Numbered from the stretch's first letter, positions 29,079 through 44,952 are shown. The stretch: 64,000 nt of DNA from Latrodectus hesperus (GCA_037975125.1 CM075862.1:57645279-57709278), one strand, 5' to 3'. A program made the numbers and translations. Notes: generated from the letters alone by a model not told the origin.

Positions 29079-29566
29079 TGTCGTAGTGTAATACGACATA
29101 ACCAAACCCTGAGAAAATGTGTGTGCGTATTTTTATTGCACTTTAAATTTAAGAGTTTCCTCTTTTCCTTTCAATATAATCTCAACTGGTTGCGACTTCA
29201 AAGGTCTCTGGAATTGGGGCATGCTGTCGTCTACATCGAGTACGAATATCCTCAACACCCTGTGATCTTCTTGTGGAGGAAATCCAAAATCATGGGCGAC
29301 AACGATCATTGTATAGTTTTCTTTGCGCTCCCTGTCCAACAAGGAGTGTGTCGTGATGACACCTGTCGCAGCGTCGATTTCGAACTCGTATTCTTGCTTC
29401 TCTGAACTTTGGTCGTCCAGCAGCTTGTACGCCACTTTGCCGTTGGCAGTGTTTGAGTTGTCAGGATCGAATGCCACCACTTGGAAAACTTCTGTGCCAA
29501 TAGTTGCGTTAAAAATACGCACACACATTTTCTCAGGGTTTGGTTATGTCATATTACACTACGACA
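29079..29566. mobile_element. 488-bp inverted-repeat element carrying a cadherin fragment
   Basis: Two 57-bp terminal inverted repeats (29079-29135 and 29510-29566) differ at one base and begin TGTCGTAGTGTAATA. They bracket 374 bp of unique sequence and are flanked by TTATA duplications. The cargo encodes a cadherin repeat on the minus strand. There is no transposase, so it is non-autonomous. TGT...ACA ends and a 4-5 bp duplication recall Ginger-type DNA transposons, but I cannot assign the superfamily. It lies inside the RT frame of the PLE. Confidence 0.85.
29133..29528 (-). CDS. Cadherin-repeat fragment captured in a transposon
   Basis: An open frame of 131 codons. It covers essentially one extracellular cadherin repeat plus the start of what would be the next linker. 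Cadherin repeats bind calcium and mediate cell adhesion. The hallmarks appear in order: VVAFDPDNSNTANGKVAYKL, FEIDAATGVITTHSLLDRE, YTMIVVAHDFGFPP and VLRIFVLDVDDSMPQF (the DxNDNxP-type motif, here DVDDSMP). The ATG (29526-29528) and the stop TAA (29133-29135) both lie in the inverted repeats, so cargo plus repeats make a self-contained frame. There is no signal peptide or membrane segment. The fragment is far less AT-rich than its surroundings. It is probably a captured piece of a large host cadherin (Fat, Dachsous or protocadherin type). Expression is unknown. Confidence 0.85.
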   Translation of the reverse strand: MCVRIFNATIGTEVFQVVAFDPDNSNTANGKVAYKLLDDQSSEKQEYEFEIDAATGVITTHSLLDRERKENYTMIVVAHDFGFPPQEDHRVLRIFVLDVDDSMPQFQRPLKSQPVEIILKGKEETLKFKVQ

Positions 29567-30129
29567 TTATAATTAATGAACTTAATCGCCTTTATATAAT
29601 CTGTAACAATTATGAATATACTAAAAATCAAATTAAACATCTAATAGCTCATTTAAAAAATAGCATTATTCCAATTAATTTTATTTTAAAATATGTAGGA
29701 AGTAGGGAATCGCTTGTAAGATTGAAGTAATGCGTAGTTTTTATAACTACAGAAGGGCCACCCAAGCATTGAAGTTCTTACAAGAATCCTGAAAACACCT
29801 ACATTTATACAATTTATTTTATTTTATACATAACTAAAGCTTAAATCCCCTTTAACACATTTTAATTTTAAATTTACTACATGTTTCTAAACCACTTTAA
29901 TTTTCTAAGCCATTTTAACTTTTTGAATTTAATGACTTCTGGCAATATTTCTTTATTCTAATTTCAAATTTACTTTTGGCAACTTCCTACTATTTTCTTA
30001 TATAAATTCAATCTGATTTACTGGCACTTGTATTATGTATTTTTTTACAGTATGTATTTTCTATGTCTTTTTCTACTGTACTAATGTTTCATCTATTGTG
30101 AGTATTTTTATTTTTCTGCATATATATTT

Positions 30130-30300
30130 ATCTTTTCTGCATATATATTTATTCTTTTAATACGAACACTCTTCGAAGGAATTACTCGAAGATTTTTAGA
30201 GATTTGTCCTTCGAGCATGTCAGAAAAGAGTGTTCATTTTGCATAGCTGGCCATCTCCCTCCTGATGAAGACGAGGTCCCTATGCCTTCTTCTTGTCTTT
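30130..30300 (+). other. Structured 3' tail of the PLE
   Basis: It contains nested inverted repeats: outer GAACACTCTT/AAGAGTGTTC and inner CGAAGGA/TCCTTCG. TTTGCATAG, a CTCCCTC block and CTGATGAAG (near 30258) follow. Tails at 10735-10870 and 1611-1725 (minus) are homologous in the TTTGCATAG region. The CTGATGA heptamer is also the hammerhead ribozyme core sequence, but no following GAAA is present. Confidence 0.6.
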
Positions 30301-30488
30301 TGCATCATATATTTTAGTATCTTTCTAATTTTATATTTCTGGTTTCAATTTTCTTCATGTTTTATCTTATTTATATAGGCAAACCTTTCTTTAGCTGCTT
30401 TTGTGCTGGCTGGATTTCCTATAAGTTCCTACATTATATTTTCAGTATTGTATTTATTACTTTATATTTATATATGTTTTTGCTTTAA

Positions 30489-30756
<268 letters not shown>

Positions 30757-33700
30757 GTCATTCAACTAAAGCGCAATATGCTGATTTACATATCACCAAG
30801 CAGCAGAGGTCAAACAAAATTTGCTTCATAGATTACGACAGACATAAATTTAGTTGATTTATTTAATAGCTAAACAAAATTAAGTTAAGGTAGAAAGTAC
30901 TGAGAAATGTAATATAATATTAGTAGTAAAAAAAATTAAATATAGCGTGAAATATAGTTATTATCTTAACGAGTTTTATATATTTTTAATTGTATTAATA
31001 TTATATAAACAGTTTTGCTTTAATGTTAAGAAACTGCTGCTAATTTTTATGTTATTATCAATTTTTCTGAACTATGTGAAATGGAATTTTTATTACACTG
31101 TCTTTGAAAAATGTGATATATATTAAATATTTATAAAACCCAGAAAAAAATAATTTTCATTTCTTAACAAATATTTCTTTCCTTATTTATTGAAATTTGA
31201 ATCCTTCTTTTGTTAAGTATTAATACATAAAATAGCAATATTTGGCTTAGAAATTTCAATGACAAACAAATATTATATTAAATATTCATCATATTTCTAA
31301 TATTAAATATCAATTGCCATCTAAGAAACCCAATTAATAATAATAATAATGCCTTGAACTTCTATGAGCAGTTTTAAAGCAATTTTTAAACATTCTGTTA
31401 AATAAGAAGTATACTCAAAATTATGCTTTCAAAATATTTACTATTTATGAATTATTTGAGTGTATGAAATTTATTTATCTTACTATGATGTGTTACTTTT
31501 AAGTAATATTTAAATATTCTGTTACTTAAAATGTCTAATAATGCGTCTGAAATTCTTTTTATCTATATATTCTCTTTATTTTTGAATCATTTAAACATTT
31601 TACAAATTATTACTTATAGTTTTATTAAAATCTCGAAACGTAGGTAAGTTCTGATTTTTGAAAAAATATGCAATTTATATCATATATTCTCTGTTATATT
31701 TGCACATAAGCCATTCTTGGAAACGATACCAATAACTATTGATATTTATCAGGTTTGTTTTCATTTATAGAATGTTCATAATGTATTTTCGTTTTTATTG
31801 AAATAAATACAATATCTAATTTCAAACAAATAATTTGAACTATATAGTTTATTGCAGAGATTCATATTAAAATTATAAAAATATTTTTAACAAAATATTT
31901 AACTATAAACGTTGTATTTCATAATGATTATTTAACTTTTCACATAATATATTCTATATACAAAAATTACTATATTGTGCAAAATCTTATGGAACAAACT
32001 AATGTTTCGAAAATTTGCTTCAATGAAAAATATATAAATAACTGTAATTATTTTTTTAAATAGTTTAACAGAAAAACTTAGAGGGTTAGATTAAACATAG
32101 TCAAAAATATTTTGTGAAGTTATAGATTCGCAAAATATAGATCTATTTTTTAAAATATCCATTTATTAGCAATGTTTTTCACAACATCAAATATCATTTT
32201 AAAAATAGGATGCTAATTTAATTATAAAATTAAATATATTCTACAAACTTAAAATATAGGTATTTTTCGTATAGTTTTATTTTAGTTAACGCTTTGTTTA
32301 ATATAGTTTATAACAAGGAAAACATTCAATAAATTTATTAGAAATGAGCAGAAATTAAACGTGAAATCAAATTAAAAACATAATGAAACAAACTGATTAT
32401 TTTTTAATTATTGAAACTCTCATAATAATTATCGTTTCAGTAATTAAATTATATTTCCAAGATAGTAGAAATAAAATGCCTAATTTTTTTGAATTACATA
32501 TCAATTGTAAATCTAAAATTTTATTATTTTGATGCTTGATGATATGTGTTACTAATTGCTTCATTCATGTATTAGCTCATTTCTACAATTCCATATTTCG
32601 ATAAATGATGACAGAGCATCTATCATATTTATCCTGAAACCAAACAAATCCTACCTTATTAATATCTAAGTATTGAAGAGATATTTGTATTCAAACATTG
32701 GTGATTCATAAGCTGGAATAACAAATTTTAACAAATATTCTTTCTTTATCACGTGTGTTATAAATTATTTTAATTACAAAATATCCACTACATATATATT
32801 CAAATTTAATCAATATTTCTCATGATGATGAAATTAACAACTTTATTGTGAATAGCTTTATAAATATTTATAATAAAATGCACACATTTCTCTTTCATCT
32901 TTATTCTTGATAATAGTTTTTCATTAAGGTTCAATTGATTTTATTGTCTTAAGAAGTGTATGTTTATAATATTTTTAGCTTCCATTCAGTTATTCAATAA
33001 ATATTTTTTCCTAATGATTAGAAAATGTTTTAATTTAAATAATATTTATTTAATGCAATATGATTTAGAATCAAACAAAAATATATGATTAGATTTATTT
33101 AATTATACAATGAAACGAAGAAAACTACACAATTCTTTTCTAAAAGTGTTCATAGAATCATTTGGTTATTTAATATGGAAACTATGGATATTTCTGCAAA
33201 GTACATCAGATTGTTTTGAAGACTAGAATTATGTATAATAGATAAGAAGATTTAAAAATGTATATTTAATTTCAAATTCATTTCCAATAATATTTGTTTT
33301 TAAATCTTAACTTTAATTTTTTAATAACTTTAATTTTTTTTAAATTTGAATTTTATTGTTGATAAGAAACAAGAATTTTCAAGTAAAAATGAATCAGATA
33401 ATTACATTTCATCTAAAATATTTTTAATTTTAGATTTTTTTAAAAGTAAATTTTCATTTATCTAATTTACAAATAAAAAGCATAAATTTAAATTATCCTT
33501 TCTATCTATAGTATAATTTGCTTTTGTGTAACTTATAAAGTGATATAAATAAATAATAGTATAATTATTATTATATCGAATTGCCATGATTGAATGTATT
33601 GCAGTACGAATATTTACTCCACAAATATTTTAATGAATATCGTAAATGCTTTTTTATTACTAATAGAATATTATCACAGAGATAATGAAACTTACTTGAG

Positions 33701-33802
33701 ACTACAGTTTCTAAAATGATGAAACTTTTTTAGCTTTATTGAAAAAATGTAATGTGATACTTTCTTCCTTAAACTATGTAGTTTAACTGTATAACTTCCT
33801 TA

Positions 33803-33805
<3 letters not shown>
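30757..33805. other. AT-rich gene-free stretch
   Basis: Nothing recognisable is seen on either strand. Confidence 0.6.

Positions 33806-33889
<84 letters not shown>
33806..33889. repeat. (TA)n microsatellite
   Basis: About 84 bp of TA repeats, with no element tail recognised on either side. Confidence 0.97.
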
Positions 33890-33891
<2 letters not shown>

Positions 33892-35009
33892 TTCATTAAC
33901 CTATTTTACCTGACTCATAGTTAAATTATTTCATTAGTCTATTATGGAAAGAAAAAAGTAATATGAAATAGACAAAACTACTATAAAAAAATCATAACAT
34001 TTTAAGCATAGTTTTTTTTTTTACATCTTAAATACAAATATCATTTCTCAAGATTAGGGCATAGAATGCATAGATAAGCAGTGAATGTATTTTTTTATAT
34101 TCTTAAAATAAATATTAAAATTCCTCGAATAAAAATTTCCATTTTTCATAAAATATATTTGCATTTTTCTTATTGAACACAAAAGATCTTAGATTTTTTT
34201 CATGAACGCTTACTAAAAATAATGACATTATTTTCAGGTTATTTAAATAAAAATATATTTCAAACACACACACAACAGAGATTAAACAGCAATAAACATT
34301 AAATTCTAAAATTTTAAAATGAAAAGATATATTTAACTTTCTTAAATTAAATTTTTACAAATACATTAACACGTGAATTCCTACTCTTCTTCTATTTTTA
34401 AATAATTTAAGTTTCAATTTATATTTTACCAAAAGATTAATGAAAAAATATTATTATGACATCAATTGTTGTAAAAGAAAAAATGTACACAAATGAATAA
34501 GCAAAAACTCATTATTTTTAAATTATTGAGTTTATAAATTTTAAGAACCTTTATTTTTGACTCATATGCTTTAAATGAACCTTTTTCTCAAACGGAAATT
34601 CCCACACACACACATGCATATATCTTAACTAAATATATAAAACTTTTATAATTATTATAGCCTAATTTACCGTTAAGATTTTCTAATTATTTTGTCTGTA
34701 AATTATTTTGTAAATAATGCACTTAACTTCTAAAAATAATTTATCTTTTTATCAAAGTTATTACTTCAATTAGATACATTCATTTAAATAATCAAAGAGC
34801 AAGCAACTACCCAACTTAAATATCTTTCAAGGCTTGTTATAGTTCTCTGTTAAAATAAGGCTTGCTATAATAATATAAATTAAAAGAGCTTTTTAGACAT
34901 ATTCATAATTCTAACAGTTTTCCAAATAATCCTGAAACATTTTGGTATTGAAAAACTCCATTTATATTGAAAACTGTCAACTTGTGATAAATTTGTTTTT
35001 ATATGTCAC
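33890..35009. other. AT-rich gene-free stretch
   Basis: No gene or element is recognised. Confidence 0.6.
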
Positions 35010-35390
35010 TTGGATACGAGAGTAACACATGAAACGTTTTTCATTTTAAACGGGAAACCGAAGAAACCTCGAAAGTTGAAACGGACAAAATATGATTTCT
35101 TCTCTTGCGATACCTTTCTCCATTTCACCGGAGACTATTCATATATCCTGGAGCATTTTAGAAAGTACCTGCAGAGTATGAAATTTTCTTTTATTACAGT
35201 TTTTTTTTTACATTTTCAATCCAATCTTATAAGAGCTGAAAATATCAAAACTTGTTTCTACAGTATAGTCTGTTCAACTTTGAGTTTTCTTAAATGGCGT
35301 GCATTACATGCAGAAAAAGAAATGTCTCGAACGCTGATTCTGAATTTGCGATTTTATTGTATACAGTTGTTTCTGTGGAACACAATATAA
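35010..35390 (+). other. Unrecognised open frame in a less AT-rich patch
   Basis: An open frame of about 126 codons. Its first ~50 codons (NGKPKKPRKLKRTKYDFFSC, then TFLHFTGDYSYILEHF) use more G+C than the surroundings. The basic stretch KPKKPRKLKRTK is the only notable feature. I recognise no family, and no clear splice or promoter signals frame it. It could be an exon remnant, an element fragment or chance. The C-terminal half is ordinary AT-rich translation. Confidence 0.2.
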
Positions 35391-37170
35391 AATAGTTTTT
35401 ATGAAAAATATGTTTGGTTAATTTTTTTCTTTCTTTAGTGCAAGATATTTGATTTAGTAAACTAAAAGTAAAAAATAAATTTCATTCATATGCAATTAAT
35501 TTTTTTTTTTGAGAAATTGAGAATTTTGTGGCAGCAATGCATTATTTTTGATATCAGAAATTAGAAGGCTTTTTGAGAGAAATATGTGCCTTGGAAAAAT
35601 TAACAAACATTATTTATCATATTTTCCCCTTAGGTCATGCAATTTTCAGAATATTCTTGAATTTGAATTGTGGAATTTCTTCCCTTTTTTGAAAATAAAT
35701 GTAATAATATTCGGTAAAAAAACAAGATAACTAGTTGGCTGGTAATATTTTGAACATTACTAATAATAATCATTGCAATGAAGTGTTGTACCGTACAAAA
35801 ATGTGTAATTTAAATGTAAGAAAATAAACAAAAAATCATAATAATGATAAGTGCACTCCTCTAAATTTCTAAAAATACTAATTCATTTTAATTTCTTTCA
35901 CAAGATTTCTTAATTTATTGTAGTAATTTGTTAAATTAAACAATGTAACTAATTGCTGGTTTTACCAGGTTATTGCAAATTTGAACTTATTTTTAAGTTC
36001 AAATTTCAGAAACACATTTTTAGAAAGTAATACACATTTTTCTTTTCCTGAAATGAAATCCATCCTTATTTTACCCTTTTATATTGTTTGATTTTATTAG
36101 CGCTTATTAAGTTACATAAAGTATCTTTAAGCTAAGAAATTCTGTCCATCATGTTTACTTCTTTAATAGTTGTAAAAATAAATCAACTTACAAAGCTTAA
36201 AACTATGCATTTAAATGAAATGAAATATTTCACATTTTAGTCCTGTCGTACATAGTATTATACATTAAAGACATTTTAAAATTATCTATATTATCATCAA
36301 ATATTGATAAAAATATAATAAAATGCAATATATGTTCAAGAACTACAAGGCATTGCTTTATTATACTTGTGACAAAATAGCTACATTACACTCTGACCTT
36401 ATAGAGAGTACATTTTAGTCACACGTAGTTGATCTACAAGCAAGATAACTTCTATTTTCTAATGATCATTGCTGGGAAATAACCATATAGTATTTTGTCA
36501 AACACATCACATATGTTTTCCATTCATCAAAGTTTTGTTATCCGGGAATGCACCTAAATCTACTTTTTCTTAATTCACGGAAATCCATTTGGCTATATGT
36601 TCGTAAAAATTTACAGGGTCTTAGCATCCTCAAAGTATTGCTATTCAATATGTTTGTTTTTGATTATGAGTCAGCAATGAGACCAATAGATATATGACTA
36701 AACTACAACTAAATTGTATAACATACAGGAATTTAAAAAAAACCCTCCAATATAATCAGTTATCATATTTAATGCATGTTTAACTTTCTGAAAACACTCG
36801 CTAGTTTTAAATAGGAGTTGCCAATTGAATATTAAATCAATAGAATTCTTGAATTAAAGTTTCATTTACCATGTTGTTTGAAGTGATAAGTAAAATATAT
36901 ATTATTGCCAGTACTGAATTATGATGGGTAAATTCAGTCATAGCAGTGACAATAGCTTCTAACGGCTATAATTTAAGAGATAATCAAGCAAACAATAATC
37001 AGGTAATATTTTTCTGTTTGTATTGCCTTCATTCAACAAAAATAAATAATATTTTTAGGAAATGTTGGATGTATCAGGATAATTCTGTAATAATAAGTTC
37101 GTAACTGAAGACTATATCATCAGCATTAATAAAATATCTTTAACTATTTCATCCATGTATAATGGATTAG
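35391..37170. other. AT-rich gene-free stretch
   Basis: No gene or element is recognised up to the left end of the hAT relic. Confidence 0.6.
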
Positions 37171-37419
37171 ACCAAGAGTGGCCAACCTGTGGCTCGCGAG
37201 CAATATGTGTCTCTTTGTACTCTTAGTACTCTCGATAAATGTACCCAAGTTCACTTTTCCTTTTCGTGTCATTATATATTAAAAATTATTATCTTTCCTT
37301 ATGTGTTTCAAAACGTCTTTTAAATTACTGATAACAAATATGAAATACTAAGTGTAACGTTGACAGAAGTTTCTTTGCCATCCAAGATAAGAATGATATG
37401 ACTCATTGAGGTAATTCAA

Positions 37420-37560
37420 GGTAAGTTTTCCATTTCCAATATAATTATGACCCAAAATGCATCTGGAAAATTCAAATTAATAGAGATGCAAGAAGATCCA
37501 GCTCTACTATTAAAATGTAAGTTGATGGCAATTGCTGAATTTTGGAAATTTGTACCAGTG
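37420..37560 (+). pseudogene. Duplicate hAT C-terminal fragment
   Basis: It translates to LIEMQEDPALLLK and AEFWKFVP, matching LIEMQEDQALQL and EFQKFVP at 39385-39460. Nucleotide similarity extends upstream of both (ATTTCCAATATAATTATGACC against ATTTACAATATAATTATTACC). This is a direct repeat inside the hAT relic. Confidence 0.65.
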
Positions 37561-38459
37561 CGAACGAATATTAACAGTAAAGTAATCCTCCTTAATCAAA
37601 TGAGACTGATTTTGAATCTGTAAACTTTCACTGCAACAGGCAGTTGACATTGTAATCTGGAAGAAACAATTTGTATCGCTCTTGCTACAGATATATTTTT
37701 AAAACTGCATTTTTTGGTAAGTAAATTATAATTTATTTCATAATAAGTGACACTTATTTTTATTGTTTCAATAACACAAAACTTTTATTTCTTAATTTTT
37801 TTTAATTTATTCCTAGTTCATTTAAAAGTACGGTGACAAAAAAGAAAATAAAAGAGGAAATATGAACAAATGTAGAAGTTTTAATAGTGAATGGGAGATT
37901 TCTTTTTTATTGACAATAATAGGAATAAACATTATGGGTAATTTGTAATTCTACGATCAAAAATTATAAATCTCGCAACTTTTATCTATATCATGAAACC
38001 ATTCATCCTCAGTTTTCTAATCAGTATCCACCAAATTCCAAATTAAAATCAGATAAAATGGATTCTTTAAAATCAAATTTAAATAAACAACAATTAATTT
38101 TCATGATATTTGTCAATCAAGCCAATAATGTGGCTAAAGCCCGTTTTGTTATTGCCTTGAATATTAGTCACGTAAAATCCCATATTAGGATAGCGCGTAT
38201 AGGAAGAGTTTATTAATAAAAACTTGGAAGATGTACATAAAGTTTTAGATCCCAATAATGCAGCGTTGCACGAAGTTTTTTCGCAAATTTTCATCTCGAG
38301 ACCCACAACATAACGACGCATAGCTGCAATTAATACATCTCTTGAATATAATTTTAAAAAAATGATTTGATGAACTATATTGCATTCAACTTAACTATTG
38401 ACTAGTCGGTAGAAATCACAGATCTTCTGCAATTTCAGTTTTCATATTTTTATTTCACC

Positions 38460-39674
38460 TGATTTCGTTGTTGAAGCAGAATTATTAGATTTTGTAGCAT
38501 TTCAAGAGCTAAGCCGCGGTGTCTATATTAAAAATGCATTAGATTCTAAATTGAAAACTGTGCCTCTTAATAAAATAGTAAGCATTGAAACTGATGCAGA
38601 TCCTACTATGCTGGGTCAAAAAATCACACTTATTGTGCTTTTAAGAGGTTATTCTCATATTCCCCAATTGATACCAATTCACTGCATAATTCATTGAGAA
38701 TATATCGTTACAAAATATTTAAAATATCTTGATATTATGAAAACAGTGCAACACATTGTAAATTACATTCGCACAATTGCAAGAAAAATTCAAAAATTTT
38801 CTTAAAAAATTAAAGGTCAAAGAACTTAGAAATTACATTAATTTCTTTTTCATTTTTAGGGAATTATCAAGCTACAGCCAATTAAAAATTGATTTGTAAA
38901 TTTGTCTGATTCGATAACTGCATTTGTAAAAGAAAAAGGAAATAACCTATTCAGAATTAGGCGATGACAAGAGGTTTCAAGACTTAATGTTTTGACTGAT
39001 TCCATGGAACATTTGCAAGAGGAATTGCATTGCAGGGAAGGATAAAAAATATCTGACTTCTTCACTTCTCACAGTGTATATTTAGTCTTCAAAATAAATT
39101 ACACATTTTTCAAAGAAAGAAAAAAACACCTTTAAAAATAAAAGCAAATTTTCAATTTCTTTGAATTAAATATTTTTTCAATATTAAACAATAAGAACTC
39201 AACGAATATATAAAACACAAGAAGGAACATTGACAGTGTTCAAAAGTAGATTTCAAAACTTGAAACATTTTAAATCGTCTCTTGATTTTTTTCTTTAATC
39301 CATTTCAAACTAATATAATTCAAGATATGTTTTTCATTTACAATATAATTATTACCCAAAAATCATACAGATAATTAGAATTAATAGAGATGCAAGAAGA
39401 TCAAGCTTTGCAATTGAACTATAAGTCGACGCCTATTACTGAATTTCAGAAATTTGTACCAAAATCAAAGTATCTTGAATTAAAAAAACTGCTTGTCAAA
39501 TTTTTTTCAATATTCGGAACAACATACTTATGTGAATCATTTTATTGCATTTTAAAATTCGTAAAATCCAAGTATCGATCAGCATTTAGAAAACATCATC
39601 TCAAAGAAATACGGAGAAGTGATGCAATTAATTATTCACCAAATTTTACAGAATTTTCAAGAGATGTAAAATAA
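38460..39674 (+). pseudogene. hAT transposase, decayed
   Basis: The translation in shifting plus-strand frames matches hAT transposases of the GTF2IRD2/ZBED-like group. Near 38460-38700 it reads DFVAFQELSRGVYIKNALDS, KIVSIETDADPTMLG, then LLRGYSHIPQL and IPIHCIIH. Near 38700-38770 it reads DIMKTVQHIVNYIRTIARK. Near 38930-39010 it reads EITYSELGDDKRFQDLMF. The last 95 codons (39390-39674) form the hAT C-terminal dimerisation region: EFQKFVP, IFGTTYLCESFYCILKFVKS, KYRSAF, HLKEI. Many stops and shifts separate the pieces. No N-terminal BED finger is visible. Confidence 0.75.
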
Positions 39675-39895
39675 ATATTTAAATTCAATACACATATTTT
39701 GTACCTTTATTTATGCTTTCAATAAATATAATTTCTGTAAAAAGATTTTAATAAAATTTTTTGCACTTTTAAAGTACGTATTTAGTTGCGGCTCGCTAAA
39801 AATTTTGAAAAATGGCTCAGACTATCAAAGAGCTTGGCCATCCTTGACTTAGAGTAACGTTGACAAGAAGTTATACTAGATTTGACAGGAAATGA

Positions 39896-39978
39896 TATTT
39901 ACAATGAATGCTCCTTTTCCCTCAGTGTTAATGCCTCTCGCATCAACACAGAGAGAAAAAAAACATTCATTGTAAATA
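39896..39978. repeat. 83-bp near-perfect hairpin
   Basis: Outer arms TATTTACAATGAATG and CATTCATTGTAAATA are perfectly complementary over 15 bp. The inner arms GTGTTAATGC and GCATCAACAC pair with one G-T. A loop of about five bases (near 39935) closes it. The region between the arms pairs partly (CCCTC against GAGAG). The size would suit a microRNA precursor or a tiny palindromic miniature element; neither is proven. Confidence 0.8.

Positions 39979-43233
<3,255 letters not shown>

Positions 43234-43286
<53 letters not shown>
43234..43286. repeat. (TA)n microsatellite
   Basis: About 53 bp of TA repeats, continuing imperfectly for a further ~9 bp. Confidence 0.95.
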
Positions 43287-43290
<4 letters not shown>

Positions 43291-44952
43291 TATATGCTAC
43301 TAATGTAGTTGAAAATTTGCTTTAGTTAAAAATACGTGAACAATTATTTAATTATATTCTTTACTCTACTAGATAAAATTTTAATTAAATTCTCACTAAA
43401 GTTCTTGACAATGTAAATATGTAAACTTTGTTTTTGTTAAATGAAAATAAAATTTCATAAAAATGTTATTTTAGATTAACAAATTAATATGCTTACATTT
43501 CATGTAAGTACAACGTATTTAAAATTAAAAACGCTCATTCAACTTGCATTTTTATATACTGATTTAGATGTGTAGCTTTTATTTTTCTATGCATTTTTAT
43601 ACGAAATGAGGAAGAAGAAAAATGTGAGAAGTGATATTGAGTGTTTTGGTTTTACCTCTTTTTTATTTCAGTCTATGTGAAGTTGTTGAGAGAAAGGAGT
43701 TGTCAGAGTCTAAAAAACTCATCCATCACATCTAAATTGAACTACCAAAGGAAACAAAAATAACACTCGTGATGTGTGGAAGAATTGTGAAGAAAAACAT
43801 CCACACATACAATTCACACTCTAGAGTTAAAATAAAACAAGTTAGTCTATTTCTGTTGTATACTTATTATATCAGAATTTGAAAATAAAATCCCTCTAGT
43901 GGCTTTAATTTAATTTTTACCCTATAGAAAGTATTTCTTGAAATAGAGGCATTCTAAATGTATTTTCTTTAAATTTTGTAATATTATTTTCGTGTTTCAA
44001 AATTTACTGCAACCAATAGAAAATTTAGAAAATTAAAAGAAAACGTTAATGTGATTACTGTTTCCACGAACGTATTATAAATATTAAAACTAATAATTGC
44101 ATACATTTCAAAATTTTGAATCATTAATAGAAAATTTCTTAAAATGTTAGGTGAACATTAAGAACAATCAAAAGCTTTATTTTTATGAATTCAGTGTGAT
44201 ATGAAGTATTTTATTTTAAAAATATATGACAGGCACATTTTATTGAATATTGCTTTAAATTCATACAAATTTAGATTTACTGAGGATTTAGTTTATTTTT
44301 ATTATTATTTATAATAAATTTTATTAACCTTTCTGAAACAAATAATGTTTTAAGTAAACAAGTTGCAAGTACATTTACTCCTGAATTTAAACAAAAAAAA
44401 CATTAATATAATAATTGATAGAATAATTCATTAATTTGGAAATATTATTATTATTTACAATGTAAGAAAATATCTAAGATCTAAAACAAATAAAATAATG
44501 GGACTTGTTTTCTCATACTACCACGTATATTAAATACTAATGATGATATAGGACAGAAAATTCCTCCTTTATTAACATGCAGGATACGACGTCCGGCTAT
44601 TTCAGTCCTCTTTTCATCATTTTCTCCGCACGTTAATTTCGAAATAGTGACATGATGGGAAATTGAAAATCAATGTTTATAAGTGCGTAACCAGAAAACA
44701 TAATATTCATAGTATCATCTTATTTAGCTTCATGATTTGCTGGGCAAAAAATTAGTTATATTTTCCACACTTTATCACTTCCGCTCGAGTGAGAATATAT
44801 TTAGTAGTCACCATTTCAAACTGAATAAATGTATAGTAAATAAAAAATATTAATTATTAAAAAAATAAAATTTATTTTTATTTGCTTTCTAATTCCATTT
44901 TTTGAATCGTAATATAAATTTTTTATCTAATTAACTTTTAAGTCTCATATTT
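43287..44952. other. AT-rich stretch with a possible element tail near 44560-44645
   Basis: On the minus strand, 44560-44640 reads GATGAAAAGAGGACTGAAAT then AGCCGGACGTCGTATCC. This is less AT-rich than its surroundings and resembles a retroelement 3' tail with a degenerate TGATGA/GAAA arrangement. Otherwise nothing is recognised. Confidence 0.35.

Larger units (their letters stand above)
27332..29730 (+). pseudogene. Penelope-like reverse transcriptase, decayed
   Basis: The reverse transcriptase of the element, read in pieces. Segment 27332-27670 is the N-terminal region. Segment 27606-28166 has KLSKCICHSNELKNF, DFGHIITGDLNIVN, LSKGTKYRPVF and TPVDKASNNYAFF. Segments between 28290 and 28830 hold the RT core: FPYLTVIPKFHKIPIKFRF, PIDKLNDVL, NCGIPQ and then the active-site box at 28824-28835. 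That box reads YIDN where YxDD is expected, so the second catalytic Asp is replaced by Asn. Segment 28764-29073 continues with IYPEELSLIKTN, FLDLFITI and KISLRIYRN. It resumes after the insertion at 29572 with NELNRLYIICNN. Frameshifts and a (CA)n expansion near 28370 break the frame. Confidence 0.7.
37171..39850 (+). mobile_element. hAT transposon relic (GTF2IRD2-like type)
   Basis: The left end begins CAAGAGTGGCCAACCTGTGG and the right end, on the opposite strand, begins CAAGGATGGCCAAGCTC. These are typical hAT-type ends with TGGCCAA and GCTCGCGAGC-like motifs. The flanking 8-mers GATTAGAC and ACTTAGAG match at only 5 of 8 positions, so the target duplication has decayed. Transposase remains are spread between on the plus strand. 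The C-terminal part of the transposase is present twice, near 37420-37560 and 39340-39670, so two copies or a rearrangement are merged here. Confidence 0.7.

Noticed and set aside
29133..29528. A genuine exon of a resident cadherin gene
   Set aside because: It is bounded by inverted repeats and target duplications inside a retroelement frame, lacks splice sites at the borders, and no other cadherin exon is visible.
30255..30290. An intact hammerhead ribozyme at CTGATGA
   Set aside because: No GAAA follows at a usable distance and stem I/III pairing is not evident. At most a relic.
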